Assembly: GCA_023565505.1 (NCBI GenBank)
Contig: JAIMBI010000025.1
Location: forward strand, 1 to 50,484
Source of the DNA: Actinomycetes bacterium
GTDB lineage: Bacteria; Bacillota; Sulfobacillia; Sulfobacillales; JAIMBI01
Reading direction: 5' to 3'
Length of the DNA: 50,484 nucleotides
The notes under the pieces: generated by a model
Database searches by the model: none
What the model saw: the letters and a program-made list of their open reading frames with translations, nothing else
Told to the model about the DNA's origin: nothing
Translations under genes and position numbers: made by a program
Shown here: positions 11,663-19,758 of the stretch, one piece after another
Layout: each line of letters opens with the position of its first letter
Numbering within the stretch: the first letter of the stretch is position 1

Positions 11663-11706
11663 CGATACCGTCTCGAGCGATACACGTCCGGGAACGGCTG
11701 CGATAC
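11663..11706. repeat. Three CGATAC direct repeats upstream of the rusticyanin-like gene
   Basis: CGATAC occurs at 11663, 11678 and 11701 (GTATCG on the coding strand), 145-190 bases before the GTG. Equal orientation and closeness suggest a possible activator site; the spacings of 15 and 23 bases do not match one helical register exactly. This is seen in sequence only. Confidence 0.3.
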
Positions 11707-11762
11707 AAAGCCCCCCACGTCGTGCGCGAGCACCGAGGGGGGATCCTTCCACCTTGATGACG

Positions 11763-12296
11763 CTACTGCGGCGCAACAGTGACGCTGCCAATCATATACC
11801 CTTGGTGCGCCATGGACCATCCGCCGTTGGACATGTCACACGGGTCCACACACTCAAACGTAAACGTACCAGCCCGGTTGGCAACAAATGTGAAGTGGGT
11901 AACGCCCGGCTCTCCGTTCTTGGGGCTGGGATTCAGTTGTTCATTCACGCCAAGAGCTGAGCTGGTAAAGGAGTGCTTCATGTTGTCGTAGTTGTAGACC
12001 GTGACGTCCACCTGCTGGCCTTGCGTCACCCGCAAAGTGGCCGGGCTAAACGCATCGTGCAACTTGCCGTCGGGCCCGAGTTTCATCCCGGGCAGGATCG
12101 TAATCACCCGATAGGCGGTGGGCATACTCTGTTGGCTCCGCTGTGTCGGCGACCGCACCGAGGTGGCGGCCGCCGGATGCGGAGACGCACTACCCGATGA
12201 CTGGCCCGTGCCGCAGCCGGCGATGCCCGCGACGGCCAGAGTGGCAAGGCTGGCCCCGACGACGGCCCGGATGCGTGAATTCGTTGGTATCCGCAT
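11763..12296 (-). CDS. Cupredoxin lipoprotein with CuA-like two-cysteine ligand loop
   Basis: 177 residues. A lipoprotein signal ends in the lipobox AGIAGC (lipid on Cys28), followed by a Ser/Thr/Pro linker to about residue 60 and then a cupredoxin domain. Possible copper ligands are His108 (MKHSF), Cys149, Cys153, His164 and Met168. The ligand loop C-x3-C-x10-H-x3-M resembles the CuA loop of oxidase subunit II and nitrous oxide reductase (C-x3-C-x3-H-x2-M), but with an insertion before the His. An ordinary type 1 site would have only one Cys. The ATG at 12296 has GGGAGG 8 bases upstream. It probably transfers electrons or carries copper on the outer face of the membrane. The function is inferred from the fold only. 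Confidence 0.8.
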   Translation of the reverse strand: MRIPTNSRIRAVVGASLATLAVAGIAGCGTGQSSGSASPHPAAATSVRSPTQRSQQSMPTAYRVITILPGMKLGPDGKLHDAFSPATLRVTQGQQVDVTVYNYDNMKHSFTSSALGVNEQLNPSPKNGEPGVTHFTFVANRAGTFTFECVDPCDMSNGGWSMAHQGYMIGSVTVAPQ

Positions 12297-12620
12297 CGTG
12301 GATCCCTCCCGCCGGATGAACCGCTGGTCTGAGTACGAACGCCCCGGGACGCATGACCTTTCTCGGCTTCGAGCGTAGCCGTATGGCCTTCCCGTACTCT
12401 ACGGAAGAAGGGCGCAACCGAGAGGGCCCGGACGTAGACCGCCTATTGGACCTTCGGGCTGCGTCTCGCGGCCGTCCGGACGAAGGCAATGGACCGCCTG
12501 GCCGAGGGCCTCGGAGGGCAACCGCCGAGACTTGGCAGACGACTCGCGGGCCGAACGCGGAGCCAGGTCAACTCGAAACCGGCGTCGGTGTAAGGGACGA
12601 CCGGCGTAGGTCGTCTGGTC

Positions 12621-12649
12621 TTGACGGACCCTGTCCAACCAGTTAACAT
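12621..12649 (+). promoter_or_regulatory. Candidate sigma-A type promoter toward copA
   Basis: TTGACG (12621-12626), 17-base spacer, TAACAT (12644-12649): 5 of 6 and 4 of 6 matches to the consensus. Transcription would start near 12656 and give copA a leader of roughly 440 bases containing the G-run cluster. A closer promoter cannot be excluded. Confidence 0.4.
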
Positions 12650-12671
12650 CCAGGTAGATCCCATCCCCCCC

Positions 12672-12703
12672 GGGGGGTGGGGAGGGGGGTCCCCGGTGGG
12701 GGG
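12672..12703 (+). other. Potential G-quadruplex motif
   Basis: Four G-runs on the + strand at 12672-12677, 12679-12682, 12684-12689 and 12698-12703, with loops of 1, 1 and 8 bases. It sits just downstream of the candidate copA promoter, so it would be in the RNA leader as well as in the non-template DNA strand. In DNA this GC-rich some clustering is expected, but six-base runs this close are unusual in the rest of the window. Confidence 0.45.
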
Positions 12704-13099
12704 ACACGCGGCGTAGGGTCTGGAAGTAGCAGCGAGATGCCGCTCTCCGGTTTCGGGCACCTCGAAGCCGTCGAGACCCTGGTCGAACCGCAAAGGGGAT
12801 TGCATCGACGTGTATGAGGCAATTGGCGGCGGTCTAGGCGAGTCTGGAGGCGGTCCGACAGACTTGGTGAAAACCAGCTGCCCGCCTTGGCGCCGATACC
12901 CTCCCTGGGGGTGTTGGCGGACCGCCGACCGGGAAAACCGGTCGTCGTGGCTCGATACCATGGGCATGCTGGCTTCAAAGGACCACGGGGTCCCCGGAGT
13001 GAGTTCCTGGTGCATGGTCTGTCGTGGGGGAGTACCGTGGACCTCCGGAAGCCATCTTACCGGCGTCCCCACTGACGGGTCGTTACAAGGAGGAGGAAC

Positions 13100-16000
13100 A
13101 TGGCCAACCCGGTGCGGACACCAGCAGACGAAGCCAAGCAGCCGGCGAAGATTCAGGTCGGCATCAGCGGCATGACGTGCGCCAGCTGCGCCTTGCGTAT
13201 TGAAAAAGGGGTGAGCCGCCTCGCCGGCGTCCAGGCGGTCCACGTCAACTTCGGGACCGAGAAAGCCACTGTCACATTTGACCCGGATGCCGTCGACCCG
13301 GGGCTCATTGTGGAGAAGATTCAGGATATAGGGTACAAGGCCATCACCGACACCATTCGGCTCAAGACGGTGGACCCGCTCGATGATGCGACGGCCAGCG
13401 GACTGACTTCCCGCGTCAGCCGGTTGCCCGGGGTCATTGGCGCGCGCTACGAAGCCTCATCGCATTCTTGGGTCGTCACGTATCTGCCCGAGACGGTGGC
13501 GCCCGGCGACATCCGGCGGCGGTTGAAGGAATGGGGCTACCCGACCGAGGATTTGAGTGCCCAGCGAGATGCGGCGCAAGAAGCGCGCCAGCGCGAGATT
13601 CGCCGCTGGCTGAGCCGGTTCCTCGTGGGGGCAGTGTTTTCGCTGCCGTTGGCCATCTGGTTGCTGTCGAGCATCGTGGGCCATCCGGTGCTGGCCAATC
13701 CGTGGCTGCAGTGGGGCTTGGCCACGGTGGTCCAGGCGTACGTCGGGGGCTTTTACTATGTGGACTCCTACCACAATCTCAAAAATCGAAACGCCAACAT
13801 GTCGGTCCTGGTGGCTCTGGGCACCACCGCGGCCTACCTGCTGAGTGCCGGGCTGGTGCTGACCGGGTCGCGACAAGAGACCTACTTTGACGACAGCGCC
13901 ATCGTGTTGACGCTCATCACCCTGGGGAAATACATCGAAGCCCGTGCCAAGGGCGCGACCTCGTCCGCCATCAAGCAGCTCATGGGGCTTCAGCCCCGTG
14001 ATGCCCATGCGGTGGTGGACGGGGTGGAGCGGGATATTCCCCTGGACGAGGTCGAACCGGGCATGGAACTTGTAATCCGGCCGGGGGAGCGGGTCCCGAC
14101 CGACGGGGTGGTCATCTCCGGCCGAAGCCAAGTCGATGAATCCATGCTCACCGGGGAGCCGCTGCCGCTAACGAAACAGCCCGGCGACGCGGTGGTGGGA
14201 GGGACCCTGAACCAGGCCGGGATGCTGCGCATCAAGGCGACCAGGGTGGGCCGGGAGACTGCGTTGGCGCAGATCGTGGCAGTGGTCGAGGCCGCCCAGG
14301 CCCAGAAGGCCCCGATCGAAGGTTTGGCGGACCGCGTATCGGCCGTCTTTGTCCCGATTGTCATTGGGGTGGCCGTGGTCACCTTTGGGCTGTGGTGGCT
14401 CCTCACCGGCCAAATCCTACACGGCCTGTTGGCGGCCGTGGCGGTCTTGGTCGTCGCGTGCCCTTGTGCCTTGGGCTTGGCGACGCCTACCGCGATTACG
14501 GCCGGAGTGGGGGTGGGCGCCAAACGCGGACTGCTCATCCGTGGCGGCGAGTATCTGGAGACGGCGGCCCGCATCAACACCGTGGTGGTCGATAAGACCG
14601 GTACCGTGACCCGCGGAAAGCCGGCCGTCACTGACGTGCTTGTGCATCCCCACCCCAACGTGAGCGATGCGGATGCCCTTCTCGCCTGGGCTGCAGCCGT
14701 GGAGGCGGCTTCGGAACACCCGTTGGGCCGAGCGGTGGTGGCCGCCGCCCGGGATCGTGGGTTGACGCTCCCCGATGCGGTGGACTTCCGAGCCGATCCC
14801 GGCCGCGGCGTCACGGCGCAGGTGGCCGGTCACCGCGTGACGGTCGGCAGCGGACGTGCGCTTGAGGAGATGGGCGTGAGCGTCTCGGTTCTGGCGGACG
14901 AGGCTGCGAGACTGGAGCGCGATGGCAAGACCCCGTTGTATGTCGCCGTCGACGGCCAAGCGGCGGGTCTCGTGGCCGTGGCCGACCCCATCAAGGACAC
15001 GTCCGCGGAAGCGTTGGCCGCCTTGGCCGAGGACGGGATCGAGGTCTATTTGCTGACCGGTGATACCCGACGGGTGGCCGAGGCCGTGGCCCGCCAGGTG
15101 GGGCTGGCGCCCGAGCGGGTGCGCGCCGAGGTGCTGCCGACCCAGAAAGCCGAGGTCGTGAAGGCTTTGCGCCAACAGGGGCGGCGGGTGGCCATGGTCG
15201 GCGACGGCATCAACGATGCGCCGGCGTTGGCGACGGCCGACCTCGGGATCGCCATTGGCACCGGCACCGACGTGGCGATCGCCGCAGCAGGCATCACCCT
15301 CATGAGCGGCGACTTGCGCGGGGTGCCTGCTGCTTTGCGCCTGTCCAAACAGACGCTCACCAAAATTCGCCAGAATCTGTTTTGGGCTTTCTTTTACAAC
15401 GTGATCCTCATTCCCGTGGCGGCCGTTGGCTGGCTGGCGCCGGTCCTGTCCGGCGGCGCGATGGCGATCTCGTCCATCCTGGTGACCGGCAACTCGGCGT
15501 TGTTGAACCGCTTCAATCCCTTCGCGGGGCTGACGCGCACGGAGGAGAAGTGGGCCGCCGAACTGGCGGCGGCGGACGCCGAGGGACCGACGGCCGCCGA
15601 GGGGTCCGCCACGGCGGTGGATCCGGTGTGCGGCATGACCGTGACGGTCGGCCAGGAAGCCGGGCGGTGGACCCATGACGGGGTCACGTATTACTTCTGC
15701 GCCAAGAGCTGCCTGGAGGAGTTCCGCGAGAATCCGGACCGGTTCCTGCAGGGTGAGCGGAGGCCCATGGCGGGCGACGCCGCCACGGCGGTGGATCCGG
15801 TGTGCGGCATGACCGTGACGGTCGGCCAGGAAGCCGGGCGGGCGCTCTACCGCGGGAAGACCTACTACTTCTGCAACGCCCAGTGTCTCCGGGACTTTGA
15901 GGCGGATCCCGCGCGCTATGCGGAGGTAGAGCGAACCGCCGCGGCGCCACCCGACCACGGTGCGGTATTGGATCCAGTCTGCGGTATGACGGTTACCGCT

Positions 16001-16120
16001 GCGACGGCCGCGGGCCGGACAGAGTACCGCGGGCGGGTGTACGCCTTTTGCAACGTCAGTTGTCAAAAGGCGTTTGAGGCGGACCCCGAGCGGTACGTGA
16101 GCCATCCCGTATCCCGCTAA
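13100..16120 (+). CDS. copA: Copper-exporting P1B-type ATPase with three C-terminal YHS domains
   Basis: 1006 residues, about 200 longer than a usual CopA. The N-terminal HMA domain binds metal through Cys27 and Cys30 (GMTCASC). A second HMA-like domain (about 95-150) has lost its CxxC. The ATPase core follows, with CPC at 454-456 in the membrane, DKTGT with the phosphorylated Asp498, and [10 protein letters not shown]. At the C terminus are three tandem YHS domains starting near residues 841, 899 and 958, each with DPVCGM and a downstream YYFC or YAFC/C pair. It pumps Cu(I) out of the cytoplasm using ATP; the YHS repeats may capture metal. The ATG at 13100 follows AAGGAGGAGG. It heads a run with two small metal-binding proteins, ended by a terminator at 16613. 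Confidence 0.93.
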   Translation: MANPVRTPADEAKQPAKIQVGISGMTCASCALRIEKGVSRLAGVQAVHVNFGTEKATVTFDPDAVDPGLIVEKIQDIGYKAITDTIRLKTVDPLDDATASGLTSRVSRLPGVIGARYEASSHSWVVTYLPETVAPGDIRRRLKEWGYPTEDLSAQRDAAQEARQREIRRWLSRFLVGAVFSLPLAIWLLSSIVGHPVLANPWLQWGLATVVQAYVGGFYYVDSYHNLKNRNANMSVLVALGTTAAYLLSAGLVLTGSRQETYFDDSAIVLTLITLGKYIEARAKGATSSAIKQLMGLQPRDAHAVVDGVERDIPLDEVEPGMELVIRPGERVPTDGVVISGRSQVDESMLTGEPLPLTKQPGDAVVGGTLNQAGMLRIKATRVGRETALAQIVAVVEAAQAQKAPIEGLADRVSAVFVPIVIGVAVVTFGLWWLLTGQILHGLLAAVAVLVVACPCALGLATPTAITAGVGVGAKRGLLIRGGEYLETAARINTVVVDKTGTVTRGKPAVTDVLVHPHPNVSDADALLAWAAAVEAASEHPLGRAVVAAARDRGLTLPDAVDFRADPGRGVTAQVAGHRVTVGSGRALEEMGVSVSVLADEAARLERDGKTPLYVAVDGQAAGLVAVADPIKDTSAEALAALAEDGIEVYLLTGDTRRVAEAVARQVGLAPERVRAEVLPTQKAEVVKALRQQGRRVAMVGDGINDAPALATADLGIAIGTGTDVAIAAAGITLMSGDLRGVPAALRLSKQTLTKIRQNLFWAFFYNVILIPVAAVGWLAPVLSGGAMAISSILVTGNSALLNRFNPFAGLTRTEEKWAAELAAADAEGPTAAEGSATAVDPVCGMTVTVGQEAGRWTHDGVTYYFCAKSCLEEFRENPDRFLQGERRPMAGDAATAVDPVCGMTVTVGQEAGRALYRGKTYYFCNAQCLRDFEADPARYAEVERTAAAPPDHGAVLDPVCGMTVTAATAAGRTEYRGRVYAFCNVSCQKAFEADPERYVSHPVSR
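15606..15667 (+). repeat. 62-bp exact direct repeat, copy 1 (in copA)
   Basis: Bases 15606-15667 are identical to 15780-15841. The offset is 174 bases (58 codons), so the frame is kept. It encodes the start of the first YHS domain ([19 protein letters not shown]). Identity at the DNA level shows recent duplication or gene conversion. Confidence 0.93.
15780..15841 (+). repeat. 62-bp exact direct repeat, copy 2 (in copA)
   Basis: This is the second copy of the repeat at 15606-15667 and encodes the start of the second YHS domain. The third YHS domain (from 15971) has diverged at the DNA level. Confidence 0.93.
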
Positions 16121-16194
16121 GAAAAAGGCGATCACCGCGAGGGTTCTGTGGAGCATTCGGGCGGGAGGGGGGGACGAGCAAAAAAGGAGGATGA

Positions 16195-16383
16195 GTGGAT
16201 ATGTGCGGATGCGGACACCATCAACATCAGGGACACGCCAATCATTATCATGGTCGCCGCGATGAAGAGGTCAGGCCGGAGAGCCTTTCTCAAGACCCTG
16301 TAACCGTGCTGAAGCTGAGGCTGGCCCAGGGCGCGATCACCGAAGAAGAATACCACCGTCTGTTGACGGTGCTGGGCCAATAG
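16195..16383 (+). CDS. His/Cys-rich SHOCT-domain mini-protein
   Basis: 62 residues. The first 20 are a dense metal-binding cluster (CGCGHHQHQGHANHYH). Residues 34-62 are a SHOCT motif (LKLRLAQGAITEEEYHRLLTVL), a short helical domain usually found at the C terminus of oligomeric or membrane proteins. The AGGAGG at 16185-16190 serves either the GTG at 16195 (4 bases) or the ATG at 16201 (10 bases); the latter would lose only two residues. It lies 75 bases after copA and is probably co-transcribed. It may buffer or hand over copper; this is inference from composition and context. Confidence 0.78.
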   Translation: MDMCGCGHHQHQGHANHYHGRRDEEVRPESLSQDPVTVLKLRLAQGAITEEEYHRLLTVLGQ

Positions 16384-16424
16384 CGGATCAACCCACCGCG
16401 CAAGGGATAAGGAGGTTGCACCCA

Positions 16425-16598
16425 GTGGACCACATGCACCACCACACGCAAGAGGGGGTCCAGGATCCGGTGTGCCGGATGAATGTTACAGTATCCGAAA
16501 CGACCCCGCGGAGCACGTACCACGGCAAAGACTATTATTTCTGTTGCCCGGCCTGCAAGGAGGCATTCGACAAGGATCCGGCCAAGTACGTGCAGTAA
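16425..16598 (+). CDS. Stand-alone YHS-domain metal-binding protein
   Basis: 57 residues: a short His-rich start (DHMHHHTQ), then one YHS domain with DPVCRMNV and YYFCCPACKEAF, ending in DPAKYVQ. YHS domains are small Cys-containing metal-binding units, often found with copper ATPases. Its sequence resembles the YHS repeats at the end of the upstream CopA, so it may be a detached relative. The GTG at 16425 follows GGAGG by 9 bases; a TTG at 16416 abuts that site and is unlikely. It is the last gene before the terminator at 16613. Confidence 0.85.
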   Translation: MDHMHHHTQEGVQDPVCRMNVTVSETTPRSTYHGKDYYFCCPACKEAFDKDPAKYVQ

Positions 16599-16612
16599 GG
16601 CTTCAGAGACGG

Positions 16613-16656
16613 CGACGAGGGCAGCGGGCGTAAGCCGGGTGCCCTCGTCGTTTAAT
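16613..16656 (+). terminator. Rho-independent terminator of the copA run
   Basis: Perfect 11-bp stem (16613-16623 CGACGAGGGCA with 16640-16650), 16-base loop, then TTTAATT. It stands 15 bases after the stop of the YHS mini-protein. Confidence 0.85.
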
Positions 16657-17060
16657 TGGTGTCGGGTGGAGTGTCTCCACGCTGGGCCTGTGCACGGGGT
16701 GTAGCGACGCCCGCCCCAGGCGTGGCGCCACCCTAGGGAAGCAACCGGGGTGGCCGTGGTGACGGCCGTCCCTGACCCGGTAACCGCGGGAGCGCGGCGG
16801 GCCGTTCCGGCTTCAGTCGAAGCGTCCGTAGCGGCGCGAAACGCACCTGCGCGGCGAGCATAGGGGAAGCGGGCATCGTCGGCGTGGACATCGCCGGTGT
16901 CGGGCATCTCTGCCTACCGGTCCTACGATCTTGGGACCAGCGGCCCAACCAATTCGCGCGGCAAGATCCTACCACGCCTTGGGATAGTGCGCCAGCGTTG
17001 AGACAGGAGCCCGTTGTCGTTCCCGGCCGGACGGCTGCGGGCGGAAGGGAGTGAGGAACC
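16657..17060. other. 400-base gap before the DUF2892 gene
   Basis: I see no gene. Open frames on the minus strand are Arg/Pro-rich and lack ribosome sites. The last 20 bases hold a purine-rich ribosome site (GGAAGGGAGTGAGGAA) for the next gene. The promoter was not identified. Confidence 0.4.
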
Positions 17061-17279
17061 GTGAAGTGGATCAACGAAGGGCCTTGGGACCGCGGTATCC
17101 GGATCGTGGTCGGCATCATCCTCCTGGCGGTCGGCCTGGCCTATCACCCGGCGCTGGCGTGGTTGTGGGACATCATCGGCGCCGTTCTCTCGGTCACCGG
17201 ATTGGTCGGCTTCTGCCTTCTCTACCGGATCTTCGGCATCAACACGACGGGGGCCGAGCAACGCCGGACATCCGCCTGA
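17061..17279 (+). CDS. DUF2892 (YgaP-like) inner-membrane protein
   Basis: 72 residues. The DUF2892 pattern is clear: EGPWDRGIRIVVGIILLAVGL, a second hydrophobic segment, then TGLVGFCLLYRIFGINT. Two transmembrane helices are predicted by eye (about 12-30 and 38-58). The FC-LY stretch carries the Cys that in relatives precedes Pro (CPLY); here it is CLLY. This domain is often fused to rhodanese or found near sulfur and metal genes; its biochemical role is not established. The GTG at 17061 follows GGAAGGGAGTGAGG. It stands alone between the metal genes and the IS110 relic. Confidence 0.85.
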   Translation: MKWINEGPWDRGIRIVVGIILLAVGLAYHPALAWLWDIIGAVLSVTGLVGFCLLYRIFGINTTGAEQRRTSA

Positions 17280-17554
17280 GTGCACCCGCGTCCAACCGGC
17301 GCCGGCAATCCGGCGCCGGCCGAGAGCCGACCGCGCCGCCGCGGCATCCCCGGACGGCGTCGCGCCTGTCTCTCGGTACGCACGTAAAACCGGCTGCCCG
17401 CGCCATCAGGCTATCAGGCTTGGCCCCGTGGGGCGGGCGCGCTGACGCCGGACTGTCGTAGTTCCCCCTGGAGGGACAGGCAATCTGGAGCAGGCGGTCC
17501 CCCTCCTGCCCAGCCCCGGTGCCGATCTCGAAGATATCTGGAGGAGGATGATCC

Positions 17555-18300
17555 ATGCCCTGCTATCTCGGACTCGATCGGCACAGACAGTGCGTGCACG
17601 GCTATTGGTTTCGGACTGGGCAAAAAGGGGCGCTTGCCGGTTCCCCCACACTCCCGCAGGGTGGCAACAATACTTGTCCCTGGTCACACCCGATCCCTGG
17701 GTCGCCCTCGAGGCCACCGGCCATGCGTTTTCGGTCTATGATCTCCTCGTGACGCGGGCCGGTCCCGGGGCGGTGGTGCCGCCGCTGCCGCTCCAACGCT
17801 TGGTCCCGGCCGGCACACCGACCGGGTCGACGCCGAACGCCTGGCGAAGATGCTCGCGCGGGGGACGCTATCCACGGTCTGGTTCCCCCCGGCGGAGATC
17901 CGCGTGGTCCGCGCCCTGCACCAGCAGGTTGAAGCCTGCACCCGGACGGCGCGTGCCGGGCAGAATCGGGCGAAGAGCGCGCGGCGGCGGCAGGGTTAGG
18001 CGGTGTCGGTATGGCTCACGGCCCACGGCGACGCCGTCGACGAGGCCGTTCGGATCTGGTGACCGGTGCACCGACCCTGGCCGAGCAAGCGACCGCCGAG
18101 GCGGACCGCTTGCGGGCCGAGATCCTCCGGCGTGTCCAGGACCGGCCGGAGCTCGCGTGGCTCCAGGCGAGGGGCCGTCGGTCGCGGTCGTCCTCGGGGC
18201 GATCCTCGGCGATGCCCAGCGATTTCCTGTGCGCTGCGCTTCGTGGCCACGGTCCCCCACTGACGTGGGGGACGACTTGGCCATCGACCGGGATCACCCC
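17555..18300 (+). pseudogene. IS110-family transposase relic
   Basis: Pieces of an IS110-type transposase lie in order but in different frames. They are the start PCYLGLDRHRQCVHGYWF (DEDD nuclease strand, the usual GID replaced by GLD), then WVALEATGHAFSVYDLL, DAERLAKMLARGTLSTVW with PPAEIRVVRAL, RTARAGQNRAK, a coiled stretch near LAEQATAEADRLRAEIL, and PSVAVVLGAILGDAQRF, which matches the region around the helix-hairpin-helix GxGPxTA. At least three frameshifts plus a stop near 17998 make it inactive. IS110 elements lack long terminal inverted repeats, so the ends are not marked. It closes the right side of the metal island. Confidence 0.82.
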
Positions 18301-18508
18301 TGCTTCGCGGTGGCCCCGGGATCCATCATCCCAACACAAACTTAAGCCGGGCGGCCTCGGGGGTTTTAGGAGAGCCAGCGCTGGTGTTATCCTGCGGGGT
18401 GGTCTTCCACTCCGGCCGACGCGCTGCCTGGTCGCGCAAGCCGCCGTCGTCGCCGTCGCCACGCCGCGCCGACCAGGGCACCGGAAACGTTATGGGGGAG
18501 GGGTCAGC

Positions 18509-18817
18509 GTGTTCGTCGTCGCCAATCGCATCAGCGTCCCCAAGGGTCAGGAGGCGGCATTCGAGGCGCGGTTCCGCGGGCGCGCCCGGCTCGTGGATCA
18601 GGCGCCGGGGTTCGTGCGCCACGAGGTGCTACGTCCGCTCGAGGACGGTCGGCCGTACGTGGTCCTCACGCATTGGCGCGACCGGGCCAGCTTCGAGGCG
18701 TGGCTGGCCAGTCCCGCCTTCCGGGAGGCGCACCGGGACGCCGGCGGAGGGTCGGCCGCGTCCCCGGACACGGTCCTGGAGCTCTACGAGGTGGTGGACT
18801 CCACCGAACCCGGTTAG
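18509..18817 (+). CDS. Antibiotic-biosynthesis-monooxygenase (ABM) domain protein
   Basis: 102 residues, a single dimeric ferredoxin-like ABM domain: FVVANRISVPKGQEAAFEARF, APGFVRHEVLRP, YVVLTHWRDRASFEAW, SPAFREAH. Relatives include heme-degrading HmoA/HmoB and quinol monooxygenases. The small domain alone does not tell which. The GTG at 18509 has GGGGGAGG 7 bases upstream. Its stop (TAG, 18815-18817) overlaps the stop of the convergent glycosyltransferase gene. It is not in an operon. Confidence 0.85.
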   Translation: MFVVANRISVPKGQEAAFEARFRGRARLVDQAPGFVRHEVLRPLEDGRPYVVLTHWRDRASFEAWLASPAFREAHRDAGGGSAASPDTVLELYEVVDSTEPG

Positions 18818-19758
18818 GCCGACCCAGGGGCGATCCACCGGTCTACCGCCGCTCGCCACGCCGCCCGGGCCTCGTCTTCGTGGAACTCCGCCGCCCGGGC
18901 CAGAGCCCGCGCGGCGAGCTCCGTGCGGACCCGCTCCCGGTAGAGCACCGTGCGGGCCGCTTCCGGCCAGACCTCGTCGCGTCCAGGGTCGACCAACAAG
19001 GCCGCGGTGCCCGCCACTTGGCGGGTCAGCGGCCCGTCGGCGGCCACGAGCGGAAGGCCCGCGGCGAGGACCGGGAGCCATTCGACGGGCCAAACGCCGT
19101 CGGGGCGGGCCGGCGCGAGGGCGAGGTCCGCTCCCAGCAGGACGCCGGCCCACAGGGCGTCGTCAAGCGGGGGCGTGAAGACCACCCGCTCGGCGAGTCC
19201 GAGACGGGCCACCACGGGAGCCAGCCCGGCGCGCCAGGGCAGCGACCCCGGCAGGACCAGTTCGCCGGAGGTCGCCAGGAGCCGGCGGGCGGTGTCCAAT
19301 GCGCGGGTCAGCGCCCGACCGTCGTCGTACGGCCCGAGGTAGACGAGCCGCGGCCGCTCGTGCAGGCGGAGGTCCCGGCTGGCCCGGTGGACGAGGCGCG
19401 TGTCGCCGGGGGCGTAAAAGACGGTGGGGACGGGATAGGGGGCCGGCATCACGGCCGCCGCCGGGGCGGGCGAGGTGCGGAGCGCCTCGGCCGCTTCGGG
19501 CGTGAGGGCGAGGACCGCTCGGACGGTCGGCGGGATGCCCGTGGGAGGCGGCCCGGTGGGCACGAGAAGGGGCGCGCCGCGGGGTGGCCAGCCGATGTCC
19601 ACCCAAGGGGCCGACCCTTTCCCGATCCGACGCCGGATCCGCGCGACGACCCCGCCCCGCGGGGGCGGTCCGCCGTCCAGGAGCGCGTCGAGCCACGCTG
19701 CCAGACGGCGTGCGCCGGGTTGGCGGACGGGGTCGACGAGCAGGCGCACGCGGCTCAC
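18814..19758 (-). CDS. GT4-like glycosyltransferase
   Basis: 314 residues. The C-terminal half has the GT-B/GT4 pattern: RPRLVYLGPYDDGR, LVLPGSLPW, RVVFTPPLDDALWAGVLLGADLAL, then PVEWLPVLAAGLPLVAADGP, where the usual EGFG-P-EA motif is reduced. The N-terminal half is shorter than normal and poorly conserved. It starts at GTG 19758 within GTGA, overlapping the stop of the membrane subunit gene by 4 bases, so it is translationally coupled to the molybdoenzyme operon. That link is odd, since no sugar role is known for such enzymes. The longer frame to 19866 lies inside the neighbouring gene. Confidence 0.75.
   Translation of the reverse strand: MSRVRLLVDPVRQPGARRLAAWLDALLDGGPPPRGGVVARIRRRIGKGSAPWVDIGWPPRGAPLLVPTGPPPTGIPPTVRAVLALTPEAAEALRTSPAPAAAVMPAPYPVPTVFYAPGDTRLVHRASRDLRLHERPRLVYLGPYDDGRALTRALDTARRLLATSGELVLPGSLPWRAGLAPVVARLGLAERVVFTPPLDDALWAGVLLGADLALAPARPDGVWPVEWLPVLAAGLPLVAADGPLTRQVAGTAALLVDPGRDEVWPEAARTVLYRERVRTELAARALARAAEFHEDEARAAWRAAVDRWIAPGSA

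Larger units (their letters stand above)
12297..13099. other. 800-base divergent regulatory stretch before copA
   Basis: No credible gene is seen: long open frames on both strands lack ribosome sites and family motifs. It holds an imperfect palindrome TTCCCGTA-3-TACGGAA at 12389-12406 (possible operator for the leftward cupredoxin), a candidate promoter at 12621-12649 and a G-run cluster at 12672-12703. The last bases carry the strong AAGGAGGAGG ribosome site of copA. It may contain an unrecognisable relic, but I cannot name one. Confidence 0.4.

Noticed and set aside
11663..11706. CRISPR-like interpretation of the CGATAC repeats
   Set aside because: Units are only 6 bases with unequal spacing; no repeat-spacer array exists in the window.
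12443..13243. 266-codon minus-strand frame before copA
   Set aside because: It overlaps the copA start, has no ribosome site and matches no family I know; Pro/Arg-rich composition suggests a shadow.
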